Positions 33,467 to 45,031 are shown, counted from the stretch's first letter. The stretch is 64,000 nucleotides of DNA from Macrophomina tecta (GCA_024180945.1 JAKSGN010000007.1:372001-436000); one strand, 5' to 3'. The notes: generated by a model not told the origin, from the sequence alone. A program made the numbers and translations.

Positions 33467-34166
33467 ACCTTGGTTCAATGCTAAATATGCTTCATGAAGG
33501 AAGGGAATTCCTGGGAGATTGCGCACCAAGGGAGGCGAAATAGCGCCCACTATTTACGTTTCGGGCTCAACGCAATAGCTTGGAATACGACATGCTAAGC
33601 CACATGGGCGGGCCACCACGCACAGGCTGGTTTGAAAGCGTATGCCACGTGTGGTGGCGTTCAGACATCGGATGGTACACAGAACGAGTCCACAGGCTAC
33701 TTGTGCGTCTTGTTTGAGACCCTCTGGTGTAACAATACCCGGTGGTTCACAAGTGAGTCCAACGGCAAATGGGGCAACAGTCTTGTCTTTTTGTGACACA
33801 GAAAAATGGGTCTGTGAAATTCGACCGTGGGAATTGATGATGATTTCCTGCACGCAGATCCAATTCCGGGTTCGAGTGTCCGAATCCGTGTCCTTGTTCT
33901 CTGACACTACGGAGAGGGCTGGTGAGTAGCGGGAGATGAGCTGTTACTTGCCGGATATTGGGCGTATCTTCCGTGCGTAAGATGAGACCAGAGTGGCAAC
34001 AAATCCTAAAATCAGGAGATACTCTGTCTTCATATCTTAACCGATGGGTTAGGCGCGACTGTTGCAGCCGAAAAAGGGTCCTTTTCGACTACAAGGGGTT
34101 TTATGTTGTAGGGCTGAACGTTATGTGGGGCTTCGTAACTTGCTGCTGCCATCCAAAATGTCCGTT

Positions 34167-34184
34167 AAAAAAAAAAAAAAAAAA
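34167..34184. repeat. Poly(A) tract, 18 bp
   Basis: Uninterrupted A run in gene-poor DNA. Confidence 0.8.
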
Positions 34185-36450
34185 CGTGTTCATCATCGGA
34201 CGATCAGCTGGGAGGTCTACGCTAGGAGATTTACAACCAAAAATAGTGTGATTCAGTGTAGGAGTGGAAGCGGTTGCCCGGGTGGAAGCCTCAAGAGTAA
34301 CCTGGTACATTCAGCCGTGGACGAATGGCTTCAATTTCTTTCGGCAGTTGAGGTGTATCTAAAACCAAGATTCATCGTGCGTTCTTCGGATGACTGGTGG
34401 AGTTTCCTCGATTGTTTCCGTGACGAATATGCTAGCACAGTCAATGCTCCGTTGTGAAATACATGGGGACAGGCTTCTGGTCAAAGAATCAGGGACGGGG
34501 GACTTGCTCAACGGGGTCCGACCCACTTCGCTCCACTATCGATGGCCGGTATGATGTCATGCGAGACAAAACTATGTCACTCTTGCCCACCTGATGCGCT
34601 GTAGCTGCCCAAGTATGTAATACTTGATAGTAAACGAAATGCTCATCGTCCAGATGAGTGCCGTGCAGCGTGAAACAAGTGGGCTTAAACAGTCGGCGAT
34701 ATGCAATGGCGGACACGTCGGTATAGGGCGCGCAGATTGGTGACGCCGCAAAAGCCAGGAGCGCGTTGTTCGCGTGGTGATTAACTGGTGTGTCGCTTGA
34801 ACCAATACCAGAGATCTTCGGCAGGATATAATTCGTCACTGACGAGCTGGAGCAGTGGTTTAAGCTGAACGTGCAGAGAGATTGACAATATGGCCATCTA
34901 CATGACGGCTGGAGCGGTCATATAAGCAACAAGAAGACTTTATCGCTGGTGCTCTGAGATTCAGTCCTTTGGCAAAGAAGAAGCAGGGAGGGTACAATTG
35001 CTCTGAAGCCAAACAAAGCTGGTGCAACGTGGTGCAATCGTCAAGGAGTGGAAGAAAAAGCGGATGGGCCAAACCTCAGCGACTATCCGCGTTCAAAGTG
35101 GAGCCGGATCACGCAGGCTGCTGGTATTTCTAGTCTGCGCGTCTCGCAGCAGCTGTTTAGACTTGCTGCTTCAGCATCATGGCGATCCGTGTGCTCAGGA
35201 CGAGCAATCAAGAGCGATAGTCCGCATCGTGCGTCTGCGCATCGTCAGAGCCCACTGCGACGCGGGGTAGGTGGATGGGGCCAGGGATGGCACAGTAGCG
35301 TCGGTTCAGAAATGGAGAAGAAAGGGCTTCCGCACAGAGATGCTCGGATAAGCCATGCAATGGAATTCCATCATGAGGAACGAGCGGAGAGGTGGACGAC
35401 AAGCGACGTACCAGAGCCTTGTGAGAGGCATGCCCGTTGCTGGGGAGAGGGCAACGAGTTCTGGGGAAGAAAAACAAAGGGGAAGGAGGAGGAGGTGCGC
35501 GCGAATGGGAAGGCAGTGCGTCGCCGCAGACGACGGGGCGTCTTTGAGCTGGGGAAAGAGGCGCATTGATCGGCAGCCGGGCGGGTAGTCCGCTTACTTA
35601 TACTGCATTCCGCGTCCGCCGTCGCGACAGGTCACGTGAAGGCTGCTGCAGTGATGCCCGAGAGAGGTCGCAGGCGGAGGTGCTGCCGCGATCCGCGGCG
35701 GTGGGAACAACTCTCCACGATGGGGAGACGGGCCAGCGAGGGCGTCCGCGCAGCGTTTCAGGTAGACCGGCGGGCTGGCGACGCGGGCGCGCTGGGCGAC
35801 GCTGGGAGGCGGGAGCAGGCTGCACGCGTAGAGGCTGGCTCTGGCGGCCGGCCGTCAGCTGGAGGGCGTCGTCTCCGCACCCGAAGCTCCGCGCCTGTGC
35901 CCCCGGGCAGCGCAGCAACGAGCGAGGGCGCGGGCAGGCAGATTGGGGCGCCAGGCCGTGGCTGGTCCGTCATGCCATTGCTGCTGCCGCTTGGCGGAGG
36001 GCAGGCCGCTGTGGACGCAGGCGCAGGCGCGTGCGTCGCCGGAGGTGGCCCGCGAAGGGGGTGTGCAGGTGGTGTGCCCGTGGCCGATTGCAGCGTGCTG
36101 CGGTTGGCGCTCCAGAAGCGGCGTCTCGGTGCGCGGTGAGCTGGGCCGGGGAGTGCAGGGCAAACCGTGAGACAAAGAGCGGGCAGCTTAGCGGCCGGAC
36201 GGGCAGTGGAAAGCCTGCTTCGTCCCGCCTCGATGTTATGCCCTCGCTCACCAGAGAGGGGCGGCGCTGCCACTTCCTGTCCAGTGGCGCACGTGACCCG
36301 CCGGGCTTAGGCTCTCGCTGACGCAGGCGCCAGGCTCGCGCTGGCTCACCAAAACCGCGCAGCACCCGCCAACTCTCTCATAGAGTCCTCCCACCTACAC
36401 ACTGAGCTCCTCGCCGCCCATACAATTCCGCTCAACACGTCCCCCGCCAG

Positions 36451-37045
36451 GTGAGTCGCTTGCCGCACTGCATCCTCGCGCCCGCCCGCCCTCCGCAACC
36501 ACAACGCACCCTTTTTTACGCGTTTTTCTCGCATTTCCCCGCGACATTCGCTTCCTTCTGCCCATTTCTGAGCTTCGTTCGCGACTGCTTCTCGAGCTCT
36601 CGCCGTCATCTCGCCATCACCGCTGCCCACCAGCCCGCCATACTGACCACCGGCACAGCACTCGCTCATCTCCACAACCGCACCCAAACAGCTCCAATTC
36701 GTCTTGTAAGTCCCTTCTGCCCCTATTGCGACGCGTCTGCTCCTCTTGCGCCCTGTTGTTGTTCTGCGGTGTTTCTGCGACCGCGCCCGCTCTGCGCCCG
36801 CCCTGCACGCAGACACACCAACACTGCACCGCGTCCACAACAACAGCTCCATCAACCACCACCCACCCCGTGCACCCTCGCTGCAGTGCTGCAGCTGGGT
36901 CGCCTACCCCTTTACTCGTCATCTGACTCGTTCGCGCCCCGAAATCTGCACCTGCGCGCCCACGCGACTATTTCAACCGTCGCCCGCCTTGACTCGTTCG
37001 ACGGCCCATCTCACCGTGCATCACGCTGACACCTCCACCTTGCAG
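36451..37045 (+). other. Probable 5' UTR intron of the Nhp6-like gene
   Basis: A perfect CAG/GTGAGT donor stands at 36450/36451 and a pyrimidine-rich CTTGCAG acceptor ends at 37045, 19 bp before the ATG. An alternative donor TTGTAAGT occurs at 36705. The segment is C/T-rich without coding features. A leader intron of about 595 bp (or 340 bp with the alternative donor) is inferred, not demonstrated. Confidence 0.4.
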
Positions 37046-37064
37046 CTCGACGACCACCGCGACA

Positions 37065-37539
37065 ATGCCCAAGGAGAAGACCACGTCCCGGAAGACCAAG
37101 GCCAGCAAGGCCGACGGCAAGAAGAAGAAGGGTACGCGTCCTCGCACCTGCGTTTTGGCGCGCACCGCAGCTAACAACACCCAGACCCCAACGCGCCCAA
37201 GCGTGGTCTTTCCGCCTACATGTTCTTCGCCAATGACATGCGCGACAAGGTCCGCGAGGAGAACCCCGGCATCAAGTTTGGTATGTCGCCAGTCTCCACC
37301 TACTCCTGACGCGTCTACTCACGCCACGACTAGGTGAGGTCGGCAAGATCCTCGGTGAGAGGTGGAAGGCTCTGTCCGAGAAGCAGCGCGCTCCCTACGA
37401 GGCCAAGGCTGCCAATGACAAGAAGCGTTACGAGGACGAGAAGGCTGCCTACAATGCGGTATGTGCCAGCGCCCCGCACTCTCGAGCACAACACTGACCT
37501 TGGCAGGGTGGTGACGACGAGGATGAGGCATCGGAGTAG
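37065..37539 (+). CDS. NHP6: HMG-box non-histone chromatin protein, Nhp6-like
   Basis: Small abundant nuclear protein that bends DNA and assists nucleosome reorganisation with FACT. Four exons, 37065..37131, 37185..37280, 37334..37458 and 37507..37539, give 106 residues. The three introns (53, 53 and 48 bp) have GTACGC, GTATGT and GTATGT donors. A basic N-terminal tail ([22 protein letters not shown]) leads into [18 protein letters not shown], the first helix of the HMG box, then [21 protein letters not shown] and [21 protein letters not shown]; a short acidic end DDEDEASE follows. Order, length and the PNAPKR/AYMFF signature are diagnostic of fungal Nhp6. Long C/T-rich leader upstream matches high expression. 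Confidence 0.96.
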
Positions 37540-39090
37540 AGCTCTTGCCCCTCAATCATCTGATCTTCCGTCAACGACTCTTGGAGTCAACCTCTTTTCG
37601 CGATCTTTATCTGTTTTGCTCTGCGGCGTTGGCAGGGTGAGGCAGGGTCGTGCGGTTTACATGATCGGATCAGCCGCGTATTGCTCCACTACAGTTACTG
37701 GTATCTGCTGTCCTACTTGCTTTTTGAGGCGCGTTGGGGAAGGTCTGGGCTACCATTTCTTTCCGGACGGGTGGTCGGTTCCTCATGGGAGTAACGATAC
37801 CGAGGGAAGTCTAAACAAGGAGAGCATTGGGATCACCGGCTGGCCTGGCATGCTCGTTCTTCATGAATAATGCGTGTCAACAGCGCTTCTTTTCCACCAG
37901 CTGTCAATTGCTGGCCAGCATCGACCAACTACAAAACGATGATCCTTCTAATGCTTGTCTCTTCTCTCGGGTTCAAATGTATACTAGAAGCTCTTTTGCT
38001 ATGGAATGAGATAATTTCCTAATATGGACTCTTGGCTTTCGTCATCGTGAGACTAGCTCCCAGGGTCCGTCGCAGGAACCCCGCCTGCAGCCGCGAGATC
38101 AGCGCATTCTGGAATCTCTGGCCTTGAGCCTCCTTTTTCGCAATCAGATCTGCAGATTGACTTTTTGTTTCCCACTGCTAGGGTGCCTGGAGATCCTCGC
38201 CGGTGTCACAAGGCCGCGCTGTTTCTCTTGAGTGCAGTCGCTGTTCCAAATGCTCGTGGTACGCGAAACAACACCACGTGGGAAATGTATGACCGTCTGC
38301 ACCGATGAACTTCGTTTGGGTTGCCGTCGCGCGCCGGACGGAAAGCTATCAGATGCAGGCGGTAGGATCGGAGAGAATAGTATCAAAACACCACTCTAGA
38401 GGGGCCGTAGGCCACACTCTGTGAGACACACACACACACACCAGATCATATACCCCAGGGCATCCTCTCCGGACCCTGCAGTCACTCCCCCTGACTCCAT
38501 TCCTCCCGCCATCGGCGCGCGCACGCTCCCGATGGTGATCTCTCTGCCTCTGACTCCGGGGCGCGTTCGCCCCCTCCCGTCGTGTATTGAGTAGTCATCG
38601 ATCGCCCTTCAGCAGGACGTATTGCCCCGGTTACCTTGGCGGCGGCCACCTCATGCCATGTATAAGCTGTCTGCCACCCATGCATTGGACTCACGGCCAT
38701 CTGTTGCCATCTGCCTTTTCTGGCGGGCGGACGGACAGGTGAAAAATATCTACGCCGTGACTCGCCCACCCTTTGCCTCGGCTGCATCTACGTCGGACCT
38801 GGATCAGAGCGCGTGCGGCCCTGCGTTTTCTCGGCCTGGTGGTCGCCCTGGGCGTAAGGCTGGATTGGTGGAGATGGGATGTTACCGGCACGCGGGGGGA
38901 AGGAGCGCTACGGGCGTGGCAGGGCGTTGTGATGAGGGAGTGCGGGGAATGAGAGTGCTCTTGCGGACTTGCATAATGGTCGAGCGTTGTTGAGGTGGCG
39001 CATGCAGGATGGCCACCTCGACTGTAGAAATTCATGATGGGATGGGTGTGCTGTCAGTGATGTCGGCTGACAGCTACAAATATATATATA
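37540..39090. other. Intergenic region 3' of the Nhp6-like gene, up to the transposon
   Basis: 3' UTR of the HMG gene followed by DNA without a recognisable gene. A (CA)8 microsatellite lies at 38426-38441. A TA-rich run at 39081-39092 is the insertion site of the transposon. Confidence 0.5.
38426..38441. repeat. (AC)8 microsatellite
   Basis: Sixteen bases of perfect AC dinucleotide. Confidence 0.8.
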
Positions 39091-39092
39091 TA
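39091..39092. other. TA target-site duplication, left copy
   Basis: TA immediately outside the left terminal inverted repeat, matched by TA at 40946-40947. TA duplication is the hallmark of Tc1/mariner/pogo insertion. The site lies in a run of alternating T and A, so exact phasing is approximate. Confidence 0.8.
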
Positions 39093-39146
39093 ACGTGTTT
39101 CACCACCGAGCCGTCCAAACCACCGAGCCGTCCACTTCCTCACCAA
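39093..39146 (+). repeat. Left terminal inverted repeat of the pogo-type element (54 bp)
   Basis: Exactly the reverse complement of 40892-40945. Begins ACGTGTTTC. Within it the 16-bp unit ACCACCGAGCCGTCCA occurs twice in direct orientation, two bases apart, a layout suggesting two transposase-binding subsites per end. Confidence 0.95.
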
Positions 39147-39214
39147 CATCACACTTTGAACTCAAGTTATTCAACACAACACAAAAATTTCAATAAACTA
39201 GTAGCGATCCTAGA

Positions 39215-40864
39215 TTACTCAGTACCTGTTACCTCCTCTGTACAAGTCCGTCTGTTGTGCCCGGTCTTGCCGCAGTTCCCACAGCGCCGTTGAGCCCCCT
39301 GCGCGCCCTCTGCGCGAGCCTTCTTAGAGGGCTGTTCGCTGCCCTCTGCCCCCCCAGCGCCCTGAGGATTAGATAGCTGACCGCCGTCTACCATTGTTAG
39401 CGTGCCCCGATTCTGTACGTACTTTCTTTTACGCTGTTTCTTCTTGTTTGCGGCCTCTGTGGCCCTTTGAAGGGCAGAGAGTTCGTCGCGTACTAACACA
39501 GCAGAGTGCACCATGAATGACGCGCCTTTTACGAGCGATTGAAGCGATCCACGCGCCTCTGTAGGTGAGGAGCTGCAATACTGCCTTATCTGCTGATAAA
39601 GTAGCCTTGATTGGGCCTCTAATTCGCGCATATTGCTGGGCGTTTTGGATTCCCATGGGACAGCCTCTGGTGCAGGCGGTGTAGGCGTACGAAGCCTGAC
39701 ATCAACCTTCGATAACACAACCTGCGGGTCGAGCGGCACCAAGCCAGCTCCTCGGAAGCTTGCACAGATATTCTCCTTTGTGAACACCTTGTAATAAGCC
39801 GCCTTGTACGCCTGTATAAAGGCTGGTTTGTCGATTTTTGTGGCCATCAAGCGCGCCAAGCCTGAGATCTAAGAGCGGTACGCCCGCTTTAACGGCGAGA
39901 AAATGCCCACATCAAGCGGCTGCAGGAGGTGCGACGAATGCGACGGCATACAGACGGTAATAATCTTCTCCTCCTTGCACAGATCCTAGAACTCAATTAA
40001 GTTATAGCTCTCGTGGCCGTCGATTATGAGCAGCCGGTACACCCCCACAGTACGCGACTTTATATGCGCGTTAAAGTGCTCTAACCACTTCACTCGAAGC
40101 TCATTTATCGTCCAGCCGTTGGCGCTGACAGCAACAACCCAGTCCTCCATGCCAGAGGTGTCTTCGTACCAAGTGTTAATGTGGTTCTTGCCGGCGAAGA
40201 TCGTAAAGGGTGGGATCGTCCAACCGAGCGCGCTAATCGCGTTAATAACTAAAGTCCACTCGCGATTGCCTGGCTAGATAAATTTTCGTTTTCCGCGCCT
40301 TTCAGAGCCTGTAATAACTAGCAGAGAGCCTATTACGCCCATCATAAAGCCAGTTTCATCAAAGTTGTACGTATCCTCGTCTAGGATACCGTACTTCTCC
40401 TTCACAGAGCGAACGAGGTCGAACTACCGCTCGATAACCACTGGGTCCTCGTTTAAGGCTCGCTGGCGATCGTACGCGCGAGTCCAGCACGTTTTGAGCT
40501 CATCTCTGCGGCTGATGAACCTGTCTGGCTAGTTCTTGCCCACGGTACCCCCGTCGCGCTCTGCCAGCAATTTGTTGGCCATATCACGTAGTATATCCTT
40601 GGAGGGCGGAAACCCTCTCGAATCCAGGTCCAGTATACGCTCGACAATCGCGCCTTCTTCATGTTTGGTAAGCTTCTTGCCGTTAGGCACAGCTTCTACG
40701 CGTGGTATGGCACCTGCGCGTCGGTCGCGTACGGTTGATCGGGGAGCAAGGTACTCGCGACAGGTAGCTCTTTCGCTGTGCGACGCGTGGGTATCAATAG
40801 ATTGGATAGCAAGGTTAATATACTGAGTTTTCTGGGATGATTTCATAGCGTTGTGGTGATGCAT
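39215..40864 (-). pseudogene. Pogo/Fot1-type transposase with five in-frame TAG stops
   Basis: Would cut and paste the element. The frame is collinear from ATG 40864 to 39215, about 550 codons, with no frameshift but five stops, all TAG: at about 40532, 40426, 40276, 39988 and 39869. The N-terminus carries a psq/CENP-B-like helix-turn-helix (YLAPRSTVRDRRAG). The DDE catalytic region keeps all three acidic residues: Asp in YNFDETGF, Asp in LLIIDGHESYN and Asp in QPLDVGIFSPLK. The C-terminal part ends with a CCHC zinc knuckle (CGNCGKTGHNRRTC) in a basic, Gln-rich tail. Because every stop is TAG and the frame is otherwise intact, C-to-T or G-to-A conversion of CAG or TGG codons (as in RIP) explains the damage better than random decay. 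Readthrough cannot be excluded from sequence. Confidence 0.9.
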
Positions 40865-40891
40865 CGTGTTGAGTTTTCATCCGATGCGTTT

Positions 40892-40945
40892 TTGGTGAGG
40901 AAGTGGACGGCTCGGTGGTTTGGACGGCTCGGTGGTGAAACACGT
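40892..40945 (-). repeat. Right terminal inverted repeat of the pogo-type element (54 bp)
   Basis: Perfect inverted copy of 39093-39146, with the same internal direct duplication; ends in GAAACACGT followed by the TA duplication. Confidence 0.95.
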
Positions 40946-40947
40946 TA

Positions 40948-42085
40948 TATATTTTTTCTTGTACTCTATTTCATATCCTTATCAGCAAGCGTAGGAAGTC
41001 GTCCGGTATTACTATCGAAAGCAGCGGGGTCTCCCTTGTTCCTCCTCTGATCTACGGGCGGTAAGGAGGATGTCTCGGAATTAGACGAACGAAATTATCG
41101 CAATGCACGTGGACATCCGCGGGGCCGGATATCGTTCTACTACTTCACTGACGAACAATCCGGACGCAACCATAAGTCTCGTGTCAGAACTTTATTCTTC
41201 CCCCAAGAGAAAATTAAATTCTCCCACGAGATATCCAAGACCTGAAAAAATCGGAATCACAAAGTATTTTGTTTCTGCTTCTCCAATGCCCATCCATGGT
41301 GGAAGCCCCAAAAAGGTCGCTCGTTACCGCTATCCGAGACATCCAGTTGGCGGTGAGGTTTTGCGTACGTCGGTTGATTGTTGAGGCGTGGCAACGCAGC
41401 AGAGCGAAGACAAGACGGAAAGCGAAAGGTAGATCATGGGCCGTTTTCTGGCCTGATGTCTCTTGACACGATCCCGTACTCTTCCGCCTTGATCAACGCT
41501 CTTCCACTCCTCAGAGTCCTGCGCTGGTGGACTTTCCTTGGCTGGCAAGCTTACTCTTTCGCGACTGAAGCGGGGGCAAATTCGAACAGACGCAAACAGC
41601 CGAAGATCACAGCAAAGAGCGATCTCGCTTGTTCAATCTTATCGCAGAAAATGGGCCCAAGGATTCCTTTAACCGCTCTGTCTTCACAAATCAGCGTTGA
41701 CGTTAAGTCCCCAAAATCTCCATTCGTTGAAAGTGGTTTTGTCAGGTTATTCTACGTTAAAACATCGCAAATCTTTATGTTCTTCCAACCAAAGCTCCTC
41801 GCTGCCCTTGACCGTCAAAAGAACATAGATCGGAGGTCTCGATTTAACATACATGAACCATAACTATTATAATAGACCTTGGCACCTGGTCTGACCCTGC
41901 ATTTTGGAGGTCGGCGAGCGAAATGGCTCACCGAAGGTATCTTCTCATCCACCTCGTATCTCCCGGATCCTCTTCTGTCCAAGCCCCGCGGGAAGAAATG
42001 CAGCGATGCCGTGCAAGTGTGCTTACACCCGCGAAATGCGCCAACGGTGACGTGGACGAGGCTATACCATGTGGAAAAGGAGAAA
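40948..42085. other. Intergenic region between transposon and HMG-CoA synthase
   Basis: No gene seen. It includes the 3' flank of HMG-CoA synthase. Confidence 0.5.
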
Positions 42086-43641
42086 CTAAGCCTTGATGGC
42101 GTACTTCCTCCGGAACATCTCGTCGACCTCCTCGAGGTAGTAGGTGCCGGGGAAGATCCGGTCCGTGGAGCCCTGGGGCTTGTAGTTCTTCTGAAGGTGA
42201 GCCTGCTCACGGAGATTGCACATCTGTCACACTAGTCAGCACCGCAGGCTGGGGACACAACCAGATCGTGCGAACTCACGTCATCGTAAACCTGCGGGGG
42301 TACGGTCTCGCGCGCATCCAGGCGCTTGTGCAGGTCAACCTTCTCGACGATCTCCTTCACACTGCCCTTGACCTTGAGGGAAAGCAGCGACGCCGCGAGA
42401 CCACTGCCGTAGCTAAAAATGCCGATGCGCTTGCCCTGGAGCTCATCCGAGGGCACGTTGCTGAGCAAGCTGACGAGGCCACCCCATACGCTACCGCTGT
42501 ACATGTTACCGCACATGGTAGGGACCTGAATGGAGGGCTGGACGCGGCTGGCGAAGCGCTTCTTGGTCTGCAAGGATCTTAGCCGGTCTGACCCGAAAAC
42601 AGGCTTTGCGGGAATTCAACTTACCAGACCCATGAAAGTTTTCTCAATGGTCTTGTCGGTAATCGAAGTGGTGTAGTCAAGGTTCAAGAGCTCCTCGGGC
42701 ACCTCAGCGAAGAAGGGGTTCTTGGGGTCCTTGAGGTAGTCGTTGTAGAGCAGGCGGGCGTAGGACTTGGCGACGAGCTTGCAGGTAGGGGCGTGGAAAG
42801 CCATGTAGTCGAAGCGGTCGAGCGGGACCTCCTTGTCGTCGGTGGCGCCGTTGGTGCCGTTCGAGTGGCCGTTCGCCTGGGAGGCGAGCTTCTCCGCGCG
42901 GGCGTTGTAGGCCTTGTAGCAGGCGTCGACAGCCTCAGTGTAGCAGCGGACGGAGTAATGGCCGTCAACGTAGGGGTACTCGCTGGTGAGGTCGGGCTTG
43001 TAGAAATCGTAAACGTGGGTCATGTAGGTGCCACGGAGACCAGGCTCAAAGACGACGGGCGCGTCAGGGCCAATGAGCATGGCAACGCAGCCAGCACCGC
43101 CAGTCGGGCGGGCATTGCCCTTCTTGTAGAGAGCAATATCACCGGCGACGACGATGGCGTCGCGACCGTCCCAAGCCGAGGACTCAACCCAGTTGAGGGT
43201 GTTGAAAACAGCGTTGGTGCCACCGTAGCAGGCATTCACAGTGTCGACACCCTCAATGTTGGTGTTGCCGGAGTCGGCGAAGAGCTGCATGAGCACCGAC
43301 TTGACGGACTTGGACTTGTCGAGGAGAGTCTCGGTGCCGACCTCGAGGCGGCCAATGTTCTTGGGGTCGACGTTGTACTTCTTGAGCAGCGACGAGACGG
43401 CGGTGAGGGCGAGCGAGTAAATGTCTGGCCGAGCACGCGGTCAGTGGTGGGCTCACAGGAAGCGGGAAGCAAGCAGGCGCATACCTTCCCGGTCATCGCA
43501 GAAGCTCATCTTGGTCTGGCCCAGGCCGATGGTGTACTTCCCCTGGGAAACGCCATCGAACTTCTCGAGCTCCGCCTGGTCGACGCACTGGGCGGGAAAG
43601 TACAGCTCGACGGCCTTGATGCCGATGTTCTGGGGAGCCAT
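42086..43641 (-). CDS. ERG13: Hydroxymethylglutaryl-CoA synthase
   Basis: Condenses acetyl-CoA with acetoacetyl-CoA to HMG-CoA in the cytosolic mevalonate pathway that feeds ergosterol synthesis. Four exons, 43641..43485, 43424..42625, 42567..42280 and 42223..42086, yield 460 residues; introns are 60, 57 and 56 bp with GTATGC, GTAAGT and GTGAGT donors. Landmarks: [18 protein letters not shown] at the N-terminus, [21 protein letters not shown] across intron 1, the general-base Glu in [15 protein letters not shown] (about 84), the acyl-enzyme Cys in [10 protein letters not shown] (C118), [18 protein letters not shown], the His-containing [13 protein letters not shown], and [13 protein letters not shown] near the end. 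All catalytic residues are present, so it should be active. The length matches cytosolic fungal enzymes; no targeting signal. Confidence 0.97.
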
Positions 43642-45031
43642 TGCGAAGGTGAGCGTAGGAGTACGGGCGGATTGAAGTGGCAGAGGCGTAGGCAAGGTGG
43701 GAAGAGGAAGTGGGTTGAGAGGCGACGCAGTGGGGGAGAGGACCGGGAGCTCAACGTTCTCAAAGAAATCTTAAAGGACGAGCAGGGACTTTGGGCCAGT
43801 TAGGGGCCCGCCGCTGGCAGGACAGCTGTATGCGGCTTAGGCCAGGCACACGATAAGAGCCTATGAGCCACACCGCTCTCCGCGCCGCCGCGACGAATGA
43901 GCCCGCCAGCGCGACCCCAAGACTGCTGTGCCTCTGCTGCACACGCAAGCAGCATCCGCCTTCGCCGCTGTCCACATAAATGCAGGCACCCGCAAAGCCC
44001 GCCCCTGCCTTTCTCCCTCTGCCATCGGGCACCTCGCGACACCGCGCTGCTGCCTGCGCCTGCTCAGCCAGTCTCGCTTGCGCGCCCCGAGCCCGCCATC
44101 CCGCCGTCCAACCTGCCGCTCCTCATTTGCCTGCGCCTCTCGTATGATTGCGCCTGCCAAGAGCCGTTATCGGGCATGAGATCTTATCCGATCTTGCAGC
44201 TGGCCTCCAAATGGCCCGTTTGCTGCAACCGCCCGGCAGATTTTCCTGCCCGCTACTCCACAGACTCCACCCCACGACAAGATCTTACGTAGAAGCTCCC
44301 CTCCATGCGGAATCTTACGGACGAACCCGCTTCCACTCCCGCACACCCTCTTCACTAAATGCGAGGCCTTCTTCGCTACCCGACCCTCATTGATCTTATC
44401 TCCGATCAAATCTTGCTATTGCTGCCAGTCTCCCTTGCAGCTTGTTTGTGCAAAAGGCCGGAGACATGCCCTAAGTGTAAGTTCCTCGCCTCTTGCGACT
44501 TTCTAGCGCCTCTTAGTCTCGCCTGTTCCTGCTTCTCCCATTCGGACTTCGGCGCTACGGCCTTCGTGATTGTCATACTTTGTGGTTGTTCTCTCTATCT
44601 CACGCAACCGGCCTTTTTTTTTTTTCACGAGAAATCCTCCGTCACGAGAAACCCACCGTCTCATGAAATCCTCCGATCTCGCACCTCCTCCACAAATCTA
44701 CCTGCCGGATGTTGTCTTAACCCACGCAATGGTCGGTATACGCGGCAGAGCCCAAAAACTTTTACTCGCGGAACGCCACCGAACGGTCTAAGAAGCAACT
44801 CGAAAGGCGCCGGCCACATTCGTCATCAGAGCCATGGCCAGTTGAAGATCTCGGCAGTAGTTTAGACTGGCCTCAAGATAAAAAAACTCGCCTTTCGCCA
44901 GAGCATCCCTCAATTGGGGTTCCACTCATTGTTGTTCCGCCTTCCAAGGACACTTCTGGCCTCGCCAAAACCAGCAACTTCAAGAACAAAAAGCATCATC
45001 CTTGCCAATCCCCGAACAAGGCCAAAATAAA
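43642..45031. other. Intergenic region upstream of HMG-CoA synthase
   Basis: Promoter and leader of ERG13 on the minus strand, then DNA without a recognisable gene. Three imperfect copies of a 17-bp unit (CACGAGAAATCCTCCG-like) occur at about 44626-44677. Confidence 0.5.

Larger units (their letters stand above)
32330..36440. other. Gene-poor region, about 4 kb, changing from AT-richer to strongly GC-rich
   Basis: 32.3-35.0 kb has mixed composition with an A18 tract at 34167-34184 and one unassigned 140-codon frame. 35.0-36.4 kb is GC-rich and full of overlapping spurious frames on both strands. Long open frames there reflect lack of stop codons in GC-rich DNA. No domains, tRNAs or transposon ends seen. 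Confidence 0.5.
39093..40945 (-). mobile_element. Complete pogo/Fot1-type DNA transposon (Tc1/mariner superfamily), 1853 bp
   Basis: Bounded by perfect 54-bp terminal inverted repeats and flanking TA dinucleotides, with one transposase-derived frame on the minus strand filling 39215-40864. Size, TA target, HTH plus DDE layout and single gene are all typical of fungal Fot1/pogo elements. The intact ends mean it could still be mobilised by a transposase supplied elsewhere. The perfect identity of the two ends suggests either recent insertion or a strong constraint on them, in contrast with the five stop codons inside. Confidence 0.95.

Noticed and set aside
35566..36365. Several long frames (100-250 codons) on both strands
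   Set aside because: They arise because this GC-rich DNA is poor in stop codons; residue composition is Arg/Ala/Gly/Pro-rich in every frame and lacks domains.
42793..43803. 336-codon plus-strand frame
   Set aside because: Exact antisense of HMG-CoA synthase exon 2.
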